64,000 bases of DNA from contig NZ_BMNC01000001.1 in NCBI RefSeq assembly GCF_014646255.1, positions 809,366 through 873,365 of the forward strand, in the 5' to 3' direction. Positions 12,564 through 20,206 of this stretch are shown piece by piece; position 1 is the stretch's first letter, and each line of letters starts with the position of its first letter. The notes beneath the pieces were generated by a model that did no database searches, was not told the DNA's origin, and saw only the letters and a list, made by a program, of their open reading frames with translations. A program made the position numbers and the translations under genes. Origin of the DNA: Lentzea pudingi. GTDB taxonomy: Bacteria; Actinomycetota; Actinomycetes; Mycobacteriales; Pseudonocardiaceae.

Positions 12564-13508
12564 TCACAGGTGCTGGGAGTAGGAGTCGAACGGCGCGTCC
12601 GGCTCACCGGACGGCTTGAAGTGGTCGATGTTCTGCATCGTCGGGCCCCACTCCTCGCGCGGCTTCCAGACCGCTTCCACGCGCATGCCCATCCGCACGT
12701 CCTCGGGCGCGACGCCGAGCAGCAGGTGCAGGAACGGGATGTCCGCGCCGTCCAGCAGGACGTAGGCCGAGACGTACGGCGGTGGGATGCGCTGACCGAG
12801 GAACGGCACGTTGACCACGCAGAACGTCGTGATCGTGCCGCGGTCGGCGAGTTCGACCTGGTCCGTGGTCGGCACGCCGTCGGTGGGGCAGGCGGGTCGT
12901 GGCGGGAAGTAGACCTTCTCGCAGGACGGGCAGCGCTGGGCGATCAGCCTGCCCTCCATGAGGCCGCGCAGGAACGGGTCCTCGGTCGGCGACGCCGAGT
13001 GCGTGTAGTGGAGATTCACCGGCGTGGTCACCATCGTGACGTCGTCGGCTTCGGTTGGTTCTTCCGCCGGTTCGTCGGAGAGCTCGAAGCACTCGATGTC
13101 CGTGATCGCGCCGACTCGTTCTCCGCGCCACCTTGCGCGCACGCGAGCGCCTGTCCCCATCTGCTCCGGTGAGCCGGCGTCGACCGCGTGCAGCAGCGAG
13201 GTGTCGGCACCGTCCAGTTGGATGAGCGCCCACGCGAACGGCCGGTCGAGCGGCTGCCCTTCGAGGGGTTCGGGGATCCACGACCACCCGCGCACGACAC
13301 CGGTCGCCGCCACGTCCACGAACTCGTGGAGCCGTTCGGCGGTCACGGGGTCGTACTCGAGCGGCGGCACGTGCACGCGCCCGTCGCTGCCGCGGATCCC
13401 GGTCACCTTGCGGCGGCGCAGATCCGAGAGGAACCGGCCCAGCGTCGGGCCGAGGGAGCGCGTGTAGTCGAAGCCAACGTCGAGCGGAGCACTCAGCGGC
13501 CGAGTCAC
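12564..13508 (-). CDS. Double DUF35 OB-fold protein, Rv3521-like
   Basis: 314 aa containing two DUF35-type OB domains in tandem, about residues 45-145 and 185-300. The second domain is preceded by a zinc ribbon, CPSCEKVYFPPRPACP; the first keeps the fold pattern but no cysteine ribbon. DUF35 proteins are obligate partners of SCP-x thiolase-like lyases and hydratase domains in steroid side-chain degradation. First gene of the leftward DUF35-ltp4-ltp3-LLM-SnoaL operon; GTG start ten bases from the KstR-type box. Gene order matches Rv3520c-Rv3523. Confidence 0.85.
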   Translation of the reverse strand: MTRPLSAPLDVGFDYTRSLGPTLGRFLSDLRRRKVTGIRGSDGRVHVPPLEYDPVTAERLHEFVDVAATGVVRGWSWIPEPLEGQPLDRPFAWALIQLDGADTSLLHAVDAGSPEQMGTGARVRARWRGERVGAITDIECFELSDEPAEEPTEADDVTMVTTPVNLHYTHSASPTEDPFLRGLMEGRLIAQRCPSCEKVYFPPRPACPTDGVPTTDQVELADRGTITTFCVVNVPFLGQRIPPPYVSAYVLLDGADIPFLHLLLGVAPEDVRMGMRVEAVWKPREEWGPTMQNIDHFKPSGEPDAPFDSYSQHL

Positions 13509-13517
13509 AGATCAAAG

Positions 13518-13531
13518 TGAAACAGGTTCTC
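13518..13531. promoter_or_regulatory. KstR-type operator, shared by divergent genes
   Basis: TGAAACAGGTTCTC keeps the conserved T, AAC and GTT of TnnAACnnGTTnnA with only the last A lost. It is in the 45-bp gap between the DUF35 gene (leftward) and the LLM gene (rightward) and can serve both. Confidence 0.65.
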
Positions 13532-13553
13532 GAAATGGTGGCAAGATGGGCGC

Positions 13554-14582
13554 ATGAAGCTCGGTCTGCAGCTCGGGTACTGGGGTGCTCAGCCGCCTCA
13601 GAACGCCGCTGAACTCGTGGCGGCGGCGGAGGAATTCGGCTTCGACGCGGTGTTCGCCGCCGAGGCGTGGGGCTCGGACGCGTTCACCCCGTTGGCGTGG
13701 TGGGGATCCGAGACCTCGAGGGTGCGGCTCGGCACGTCCGTCGTGCAGATGTCGGCGCGCACGCCGGCCGCCTGCGCGATGCACGCGCTGACCCTGGACC
13801 ACCTGTCGGGCGGGCGGTTCATCCTGGGGCTCGGGGTGTCCGGGCCGCAGGTCGTGGAGGGCTGGTACGGGCGGCCGTTCGCGAAACCCCTGGCCAGGAC
13901 GAGGGAGTACGTGTCGATCCTGCGGCAGGTGATGGCCCGCGAGGCGCCGGTGCGCAACGACGGCCCGCACTACCCGTTGCCCTATCAGGGGCCTGGGGCG
14001 CTGGGGCTCGGCAAACCGCTGAAGCCCATCACCCACCCGTTGCGCGCTGACCTGCCCATTTGGCTCGGCGCGGAGGGTCCGAGGAACGTCGCGCTGACGT
14101 CGGAGATCGCGGACGGCTGGCTCGCCATCTACTACGCGCCACGGCTTGCCGGCATGTACGACGAGTGGCTCGACGAAGGCTTCGCGAAGTCAGGCCGCGG
14201 CAGGGAGAACTTCGAGGTCGCGGCCACCTGCCAGGTCGTCGTGACGGACGATCCGGCGTCGGTGCGGGCGATGCTGAAGCCGTTCGTCGCTTTGTACATC
14301 GGCGGAATGGGCGCGCCCGGGATGAACTTCCACGCCGAGGTCTTCACGCGCATGGGCTACGGCGAGGTCGTCGAGGACGTCGGCAGGCTCTTCCAGGCCG
14401 GGCGCAAGGACGAGGCCGCGCAGGTGGTTCCGGACGAGCTGGTGGCCGAGATCAGCATCGTCGGCGACGTGGAGCACGTGCGCGAGGAGGTCCGCCGGTG
14501 GGAGAAGGCGGGCGTCACGACGTTGCTCGTCGGATGCCGCGACGTTGCCTCGATCAAGGCCTTGTCGGAGGCTTGTCAGTAA
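13554..14582 (+). CDS. LLM-class F420-dependent oxidoreductase, Rv3520c-like
   Basis: 342-aa luciferase-like monooxygenase-fold protein: MKLGLQLGYWGAQPP, HLSGGRFILGLGVSGPQVVEGWYG and WLGAEGPRNVALTSEIADGW are the family blocks. It corresponds in likeness and position to Rv3520c, which is next to Rv3521-ltp4-ltp3. Likely an F420-dependent steroid or acyl-CoA oxidoreductase; no substrate has been fixed. It is the only gene between two KstR-type boxes. Confidence 0.85.
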   Translation: MKLGLQLGYWGAQPPQNAAELVAAAEEFGFDAVFAAEAWGSDAFTPLAWWGSETSRVRLGTSVVQMSARTPAACAMHALTLDHLSGGRFILGLGVSGPQVVEGWYGRPFAKPLARTREYVSILRQVMAREAPVRNDGPHYPLPYQGPGALGLGKPLKPITHPLRADLPIWLGAEGPRNVALTSEIADGWLAIYYAPRLAGMYDEWLDEGFAKSGRGRENFEVAATCQVVVTDDPASVRAMLKPFVALYIGGMGAPGMNFHAEVFTRMGYGEVVEDVGRLFQAGRKDEAAQVVPDELVAEISIVGDVEHVREEVRRWEKAGVTTLLVGCRDVASIKALSEACQ

Positions 14583-14583
14583 G

Positions 14584-14597
14584 TGAAACGCGTTCTA
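14584..14597. promoter_or_regulatory. KstR-type operator
   Basis: TGAAACGCGTTCTA matches all conserved positions of TnnAACnnGTTnnA. It begins two bases after the LLM stop and ends ten bases before the fadD GTG; a transcript starting here would have almost no leader. Confidence 0.75.
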
Positions 14598-14607
14598 CTT
14601 TGAGGGT

Positions 14608-16140
14608 GTGGTCACAGGACTCTGGAACATCGCCGCCGATCAGCCGGACCTGACCGCGCTGGTCGATCCGAGTGGTCGCGAGATCACCTACGCCGGGCTC
14701 GCGGCCGACGCGAACCGCTACGGACGCGGGTTCCGGGCCTTGGGGCTCGAACCCGGCGACAGCATCGTGCTGATGCTGCCCAACAGCGCCGACCTGGTGG
14801 CGGTGTACTTCGCCGCCTACCAGACCGGTCTCTACGTCGTGATGGCCAACTGGCACCTGACCGGCGCCGAGGTCGCGTACCTCGTGCAGGACAGCGGTGC
14901 CAAGGCTTTCGTCGCACACGAACGGTTCGCGGCCGCCGCTGCCGAGGCCGCGGCGAGCCTGCCGGCCGGAGCGCGGTTCGCGGTCGGTGAGATCGAGGGG
15001 TTCACCCCTCTGGCCGAGCTCGGTGACGGTGAGGAAGGCAGGCCCGACGGCCGGACCACCGGGTCGCCGATGCTCTACACCTCCGGCACGACCGGGCGGC
15101 CCAAGGGCGTGCGCAGGCCGTTGACCGGCGCCGACCCCGACACCGTGCCGCCGAGCGCCGCCTGGTTCTTCGGCATCTTCGGGATCAAGCCGCACGACGG
15201 GCACGTGCACCTGTGCGGATCTCCGCTCTACCACACGGCCGTTCTCAACTTCGTGACCATCTCGATCCAGCTGGGCCACACCGCGGTGCTCATGGACCAC
15301 TGGGCTCCGGAGGAGATGCTGCGTCTGATCGAGCGGTACGAGGTCACCCACAGCCACATGGTGCCGACGCAGTTCCACCGGTTGCTGGCGCTGCCGGACG
15401 ACGTGAAAGCCAAGTACGACATGGGATCGCTGCGCGCGATGATCCACGGCGCGGCGCCCTGCCCGCTGGAGGTCAAGCGCCGCATGCTCGACTGGTGGGG
15501 GCCGGTCGTGATCGAGTACTACGCGGCCACCGAAGGCGGCGGCACCGCGATCAGCGCTACCGAATGGCTGCGCAAGCCGGGTTCGGTCGGGCTGCCGTGG
15601 CCGACGTCCGAGATCAAGATCCTGGGCGAGGACGGCACTGAGCTGCCGGTCGGTGAGCAGGGCCTGGTCTACATGCGGATGGGCGACGCGACCTTCGAGT
15701 ACCACAAGGACTCCGAGAAGACCCGGGCCGCGCGCGTGGGCAAGCTGTTCACGTTGCAGGACATCGGGTACCTCGACGAAGACGGTTACCTGTTCCTGTG
15801 CGACCGCAAGAACGACATGATCATCTCGGGCGGGGTGAACATCTACCCGGCGGAGATCGAGGGTGAGCTGATCTGCCACCCGAAGGTCGCGGACGTGGCC
15901 GTGTTCGGTGTGCCGCACGCGGACTGGGGCGAGGCGATCAAGGCCGTCGTGCAGCCGGTGGACGGCGTCGAGGGTTCGGACGCCCTGACCGAGGAACTGC
16001 TGGAGTTCGCGCGCACGCGGCTCGCGAAGTTCAAGCTGCCGCGCACCGTCGAGTACATGGACGAGTTGCCGCGCGACCCGAACGGCAAGCTCTACAAGCG
16101 AAAGCTGCGCAGCCGAGAAGAAAGTTCAGGCAGTGCGTGA
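14608..16140 (+). CDS. Acyl-CoA synthetase (FadD family)
   Basis: 510-aa ANL-superfamily ligase. The ATP loop YTSGTTGRPKG lies near residue 153, YYAATEGGG forms the A5-type motif, DIGYLDEDGYLFLCDRKNDMIISGG the hinge, and Lys in DPNGKLYKRKLR the catalytic lysine. It activates a carboxylate with CoA via an acyl-adenylate. Different from FadD19 at 20207 and closer in appearance to the FadD4 group. Being KstR-boxed, a sterol side-chain or HIP-like acid is the likely substrate. First gene of an operon with the pyridoxamine-oxidase-like gene and kstD. Confidence 0.8.
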   Translation: MVTGLWNIAADQPDLTALVDPSGREITYAGLAADANRYGRGFRALGLEPGDSIVLMLPNSADLVAVYFAAYQTGLYVVMANWHLTGAEVAYLVQDSGAKAFVAHERFAAAAAEAAASLPAGARFAVGEIEGFTPLAELGDGEEGRPDGRTTGSPMLYTSGTTGRPKGVRRPLTGADPDTVPPSAAWFFGIFGIKPHDGHVHLCGSPLYHTAVLNFVTISIQLGHTAVLMDHWAPEEMLRLIERYEVTHSHMVPTQFHRLLALPDDVKAKYDMGSLRAMIHGAAPCPLEVKRRMLDWWGPVVIEYYAATEGGGTAISATEWLRKPGSVGLPWPTSEIKILGEDGTELPVGEQGLVYMRMGDATFEYHKDSEKTRAARVGKLFTLQDIGYLDEDGYLFLCDRKNDMIISGGVNIYPAEIEGELICHPKVADVAVFGVPHADWGEAIKAVVQPVDGVEGSDALTEELLEFARTRLAKFKLPRTVEYMDELPRDPNGKLYKRKLRSREESSGSA

Positions 16141-16585
16141 CGCCATCAAGATGTCGGCCGACGAGGTCGAGACGTTCCTGGCCGGGCAGAAGACGTTGAT
16201 CGTGGCGACCATCGGCCGCAACGGGCTGCCGCACCTGGCGCCGATGTGGTTCGCGTGGGTGGACGGCGAACTGGTCTTCTGCACCGACCGCAAGTCGCAG
16301 AAGATCGTGAACCTGCAACGTGATCCGCGCTGCAGCGTGCTGGCCGAGGCGGGGGAGTCCTACGACCAGCTGCGCGGCGTGCACATGGAGGGCGTCACCG
16401 AGTTCACGGACCTCGGCCCGGTCGTGGACGCCGTGGTGGAACGCAACTTCGGCGAGGTCGGCGACGACCCCCAGGCCCGTGAGGCGCTGCGCAAGGCGAT
16501 GTCGAGGCGTGTCGCCGTGATCTTCCGTCCGACCAAGACAGCCAGCTGGGACCACCGGAAGACGATGTCTGGAGTGAACCCGTGA
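16133..16585 (+). CDS. Pyridoxamine 5'-phosphate oxidase-like (FMN/F420-binding split barrel) protein
   Basis: 150-aa split-barrel flavoprotein of the TIGR03618 type: LIVATIGRNGLPHLAPMWFAWVDGELVFCTDRKSQKIVNLQRDP is the family core. Such proteins in actinobacteria bind F420 or FMN and reduce small molecules. The GTG overlaps the fadD end by eight bases and the stop overlaps the kstD ATG, so it is co-translated with both. A reductase role on a steroid intermediate is inference. Confidence 0.8.
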   Translation: MRDAIKMSADEVETFLAGQKTLIVATIGRNGLPHLAPMWFAWVDGELVFCTDRKSQKIVNLQRDPRCSVLAEAGESYDQLRGVHMEGVTEFTDLGPVVDAVVERNFGEVGDDPQAREALRKAMSRRVAVIFRPTKTASWDHRKTMSGVNP

Positions 16586-18288
16586 ACCTGAACCGCCGTC
16601 AGGTGCTCGCCGGAGCCGGTCTCGCACTGGCCTCCGGACTCGTCAAACCGGCCACCGCGTCCGCCGACCTCGGCGAGTTCGACGTCGTGGTCGTCGGCGC
16701 GGGAGCGGCCGGCATGACCGCCGCGCTCACCGCCGCCAAACGCGGCCTGAGCTGCGTGGTCGTGGAGAAGGCGCCGACGTACGGTGGCTCGGCCGCCCGG
16801 TCCGGCGCCGGGATCTGGATCCCCAACAACGAGATCATCCTGGCCGCCGGTGTGCCGGACACGCCCGCGAAGGCCGCGCAGTACCTGGCGGCCGTCGTCG
16901 GCGACATCCCACTGGTGCGGCAGCAGGCCTACCTGACGCACGGGCCGCAGATGCTCTCGTTCGTCATGCGCAACAGCCCGCTGCGCTTCCGCCACATGGA
17001 CGGCTACAGCGACTACTACCCGGAGTACCCCGGCGGTATCGCGAAGGGACGGTCGATCGAGCCGGAGGTGCTCGACGGCCGAATCCTCGGACCCGAACTC
17101 GCGAACCTCAACGCCCCGTACCTGTCGACACCGGCCGGAATGGTGATCTACGGCGCGGACTACAAGTGGCTCGCGCTGGCCCTGGTCAACGCGAAGGGCG
17201 CCGCGACGGCCGCCGCGGCACTGGCCAGGGGTACCGCCGCCGCACTGGCGGGCCAGAAGCCGTTGACCATGGGACAGGCGCTGGCCGGCGGGCTGCGCGC
17301 GGGCCTGTTGCAGTCGAACGTCCCGGTCTGGCTGAACACCGGGCTGCAGGACCTGATCGTCGAGCACGGCGTCGTTCGCGGAGTGCTGACCTCACGCGGT
17401 GCCGTGCGGGCACGTCGCGGCGTGATCATGGGTTCCGGCGGCTTCGAGCACAACGCGGCCATGCGCGCCCAGTACCAGCGCCAGCCGATCGGTACCCAGT
17501 GGACGGTCGGCGCGAAGGAGAACACCGGCGACGGCCACCGGGCCGGTCTGCGCGCGGGCGCCGCCGTGGACCTGATGGACGACGCCTGGTGGGGTCCCGC
17601 GATCCCGGTGCCCGGCACCCCGTACTTCTGCCTCGCCGAACGCACGCTCCCCGGCGGCCTGATGATCAACGCCGCCGGTCGCCGCTTCGTCAACGAGGCC
17701 GCGCCCTACAGCGACGTCGTGCATGTCATGTACGACAAGAACCCGTCCGCCCCGTGCATCCCGGCGTGGCTCGTCGTCGACCAGAACTACCGCAACAGGT
17801 ACCTGTTCGCCGACGTGGCGCCGACGCTGCCGCTGCCGGACGGCTGGTACTCCTCCGGCGCGGTCGTGAAGAACTGGTCGCTGGACGGCCTGGCCTCGGC
17901 CATCGGCGTGCCGGCCGCGAACCTCAGGTCGACCGTCAGCCGGTTCAACGGCCAGGCCATGACCGGCCGCGACACCGACTTCCAACGCGGCGACAGCGCC
18001 TACGACCACTACTACACCGACCCGGCGGTCTTCCCGAACTCCTGCCTCGCACCGCTGTGGGCGCCCCCGTTCTACGCCTTCAAGATCGTGCCCGGCGACC
18101 TCGGCACCAAGGGCGGCCTCGTCACCGACGCGCGCGCCCGCGTGCTGCGGCCGGACGGCTCGGTGATCCCGGGGCTCTACGCGGCGGGCAACGTGAGTTC
18201 GGCCGTGATGGGCAACAGCTACGCCGGGGCGGGTTCGACGATCGGGCCCGCCATGACGTTCGGGTACATCGCGGCGAACGACGTCTAG
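16582..18288 (+). CDS. kstD: 3-ketosteroid dehydrogenase (KstD family) with Tat signal
   Basis: 568-aa FAD-dependent dehydrogenase. FAD loop VVVGAGAAGMTAAL starts near residue 35; the KstD C-terminal block is GLYAAGNVSSAVMGNSYAGAGSTIGPAMTFGY with the catalytic Tyr in NSYAGAG; a middle Tyr lies in APYSDVVHVMY. KstD enzymes put a double bond into ring A (delta-1 or delta-4). Before the FAD loop is a twin-Arg leader, NRRQVLAGAGLALASG, ending TASA, unlike the cytoplasmic KstDs of Rhodococcus. ATG overlaps the previous stop. Which of the delta-1/delta-4 reactions is catalysed is not certain. Confidence 0.85.
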   Translation: MNLNRRQVLAGAGLALASGLVKPATASADLGEFDVVVVGAGAAGMTAALTAAKRGLSCVVVEKAPTYGGSAARSGAGIWIPNNEIILAAGVPDTPAKAAQYLAAVVGDIPLVRQQAYLTHGPQMLSFVMRNSPLRFRHMDGYSDYYPEYPGGIAKGRSIEPEVLDGRILGPELANLNAPYLSTPAGMVIYGADYKWLALALVNAKGAATAAAALARGTAAALAGQKPLTMGQALAGGLRAGLLQSNVPVWLNTGLQDLIVEHGVVRGVLTSRGAVRARRGVIMGSGGFEHNAAMRAQYQRQPIGTQWTVGAKENTGDGHRAGLRAGAAVDLMDDAWWGPAIPVPGTPYFCLAERTLPGGLMINAAGRRFVNEAAPYSDVVHVMYDKNPSAPCIPAWLVVDQNYRNRYLFADVAPTLPLPDGWYSSGAVVKNWSLDGLASAIGVPAANLRSTVSRFNGQAMTGRDTDFQRGDSAYDHYYTDPAVFPNSCLAPLWAPPFYAFKIVPGDLGTKGGLVTDARARVLRPDGSVIPGLYAAGNVSSAVMGNSYAGAGSTIGPAMTFGYIAANDV

Positions 18289-18519
18289 GGACAGCGGTAG
18301 AGCGCGGGCATTCGGTCAGCGCCTCGCGACCGCGGTGCCAGGGAACCGATGCCGACGGTCACGCCGCCTCCCAGACCGTGACCTGGCCGCTGATCGTCGT
18401 CTAGGGACAGAGGCAGAGCGCAGGCGCTCGGTCAGCTCCCCGCGACTGCGGCGGTGCCGGGGAACCGATGCCGATGGTCACGCCGCTTCCCAGACCGTGA
18501 CCCGGCCGGTGATCGTCGT
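18282..18519. repeat. Tandem duplication, two imperfect copies of about 116-119 bp
   Basis: Copy 1 spans 18282-18400 and copy 2 about 18398-18519; both begin CGTCTAGGGACAG and end GATCGTCGT. They differ at scattered bases plus a 3-base indel. Copy 2 holds the last 13 codons and stop of the leftward membrane-protein gene; copy 1 holds a decayed duplicate of that tail reading TTISGQVTVWEAA-stop instead of TTITGRVTVWEAA-stop. The region fills the 189 bases between kstD and that gene. Confidence 0.85.
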
Positions 18520-19245
18520 GGTGTCCACGGCGCTCACCTCGACCAAGAACGTGCGGCCACCGGGCGTCCGGCCGCACACCCGGCTGCCGGCGATCAGGTT
18601 CACCGCGTCCCTCGTGCCCCGCCGGGCGATGTCGGCGGCGCACTCGTCGCGGCCTGGCGTGCCGTCGCCGGTCCACTCCGCGAGCAGGTAGTTCTCGTCG
18701 CCGTGCAGACGGCCGGGTGTCAGCGGCCAGACGTTCATGCCGTCCATGCCGCGTGGCTCCGCGAGATCGAGGTTGTAGCTGCCGAACGGCACCGTGCCGC
18801 TGAACCGCACGCCGTCGCCCGTGGGCACGGGTGGGAGGGTGGCAGCTTTGGCGGCAGTGGTGGTGACGACCGGTGGGACGACAGCCGGGGCGTTGACGGT
18901 CGGACGCGCCGTCGTGACGATCGCGGCCGGACGGCCTGCCGTGGTCGTGGTGACGGGCAGGACGGCGGGCGCTGGTGACGACGTGGCGGCGGCTTCGACC
19001 GAGTTCGGGCTGGTGACCGCCGCCGGCATCTCCCTGCCCGGCTCGCCGGGAGCGATCAGCTTCATGGCCAGTGTGGACACACCCGCGACGGCGAGCACGG
19101 AGACCGCGGCGGTCGCGCCCCAGAAGGCCCTGCCCCGCACGGGCTTGGCGGGAGCTCCGAGGGTGATCGCCATCGACCCGGCCTGGAACGCCGTGCTGAC
19201 GTTGCCCTCTATCCCGTTGTCGGTCTCTTGGTCGGAGTGTGTCAA
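18478..19245 (-). CDS. Single-pass membrane protein with proline/threonine-rich stalk
   Basis: 255 aa from a TTG at 19245 preceded by AGGGG; an ATG at 19173 would give 231 aa. N-terminal part carries NGIEGNVSTAFQAGSM, resembling short motifs seen in actinobacterial signalling proteins. A hydrophobic segment AFWGATAAVSVLAVAGVSTLAM follows at about 37-58, then an Ala/Thr/Pro/Val-rich stalk, then an outside domain of about 110 residues with two Cys (DECAAD and SRVCGR) that could form a disulphide. No enzyme motif is visible and the function is not recognised. It lies inside the sterol island but has no KstR box of its own. Confidence 0.7.
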   Translation of the reverse strand: MTHSDQETDNGIEGNVSTAFQAGSMAITLGAPAKPVRGRAFWGATAAVSVLAVAGVSTLAMKLIAPGEPGREMPAAVTSPNSVEAAATSSPAPAVLPVTTTTAGRPAAIVTTARPTVNAPAVVPPVVTTTAAKAATLPPVPTGDGVRFSGTVPFGSYNLDLAEPRGMDGMNVWPLTPGRLHGDENYLLAEWTGDGTPGRDECAADIARRGTRDAVNLIAGSRVCGRTPGGRTFLVEVSAVDTTTITGRVTVWEAA

Positions 19246-19340
19246 GACTGGCCCCTGCCCCGGACTGCGGATGTTTGATACGCAGATCGGAGCATCGCCG
19301 CGATGTGTTACGGGCGCGAACGAATTCGCCCGGGAGCTGC

Positions 19341-20132
19341 CTACCGGCCCTTGAACTCCGGCTTGCGCTTCTCCGCGAACGCCCGCGGCCCCTCCTTCGC
19401 GTCCTCGCTGGAGAACACCTCCATGCCGAGCCGAGCGTCCACTTGGAACGCCTCGTTCTCGTGCATCACCTCGGTCTCCCGGATGGTCTGCAGGATCTTC
19501 TGGACCGCGATCGGCCCGTTGGCCGTGATCAGCGCGGCGAGTTCGAGGGCCTTGTCCAGCGCCTGGCCGTCCGGCACCACGTGCCCGATCAGCCCGATCT
19601 CCTTGGCCTCCGCGGCCCGGATGTGCCGCCCGGTCAGCAGGAGGTCGGCCGCGACCGTGTAGGCGATCTGGCGCGGCAGCCGCACCGCCGAGCCGCCCAG
19701 GGGGAACAGGCCCCAGCGCGCCTCGGAGACACCGAACCGCGCGCTCTCGCCGGCCACCCGGATGTCGGTCGCCTGCAGGATCTCCGTGCCACCGGCGACC
19801 GCGGGTCCTTCCACGGCGGCGATGAGCGGTTTCGTCAATCGACGACCTTTGAGCAGTGGTTCGATGACGGAGAAGTCGAACTTGCCCGCGTTCTCGCTGG
19901 GATGGTTGGACGTCATGGCTTTCAGGTCCGCGCCCGCGCAGAACGAGCCGCCCGCGCCGGTCAGGACGCAGACGCGGACGTCCGGATCGGAGTCCACGCG
20001 GTCCCACGCCTCCTTCATGATGGCCAACATGGGGCCGGACAAGGCGTTGCGGACCTCCGGGCGGTTCATCGTGACGACCAGGACGTTGCCGACCAAGTCC
20101 ACCAACGCATGTGGTTCCGTCGTGGTCGTCAT
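19341..20132 (-). CDS. echA19: Enoyl-CoA hydratase EchA19
   Basis: 263-aa crotonase. Oxyanion-hole segments are [12 protein letters not shown] and [12 protein letters not shown], with a [12 protein letters not shown] region typical of EchA19. In M. tuberculosis EchA19 (Rv3516) hydrates the unsaturated steroid side-chain CoA ester and lies divergent from fadD19, exactly as here. ATG start 50 bases from the KstR-type box at 20182. Stop is 95 bases from the start of the leftward membrane-protein gene. Confidence 0.88.
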   Translation of the reverse strand: MTTTTEPHALVDLVGNVLVVTMNRPEVRNALSGPMLAIMKEAWDRVDSDPDVRVCVLTGAGGSFCAGADLKAMTSNHPSENAGKFDFSVIEPLLKGRRLTKPLIAAVEGPAVAGGTEILQATDIRVAGESARFGVSEARWGLFPLGGSAVRLPRQIAYTVAADLLLTGRHIRAAEAKEIGLIGHVVPDGQALDKALELAALITANGPIAVQKILQTIRETEVMHENEAFQVDARLGMEVFSSEDAKEGPRAFAEKRKPEFKGR

Positions 20133-20181
20133 TCACGCGCCTCCTGGATCGAGTCTGACCGCACGGGGGATTGTCCCGAAC

Positions 20182-20195
20182 AGTAACACGTTCTA
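20182..20195. promoter_or_regulatory. KstR-type operator shared by echA19 and fadD19
   Basis: AGTAACACGTTCTA keeps the AAC, GTTCTA half but has a degraded left end. It is the only such motif in the 74-bp divergent interval and ends 11 bases before the fadD19 ATG. Confidence 0.65.
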
Positions 20196-20206
20196 CTTTG
20201 CCTACC

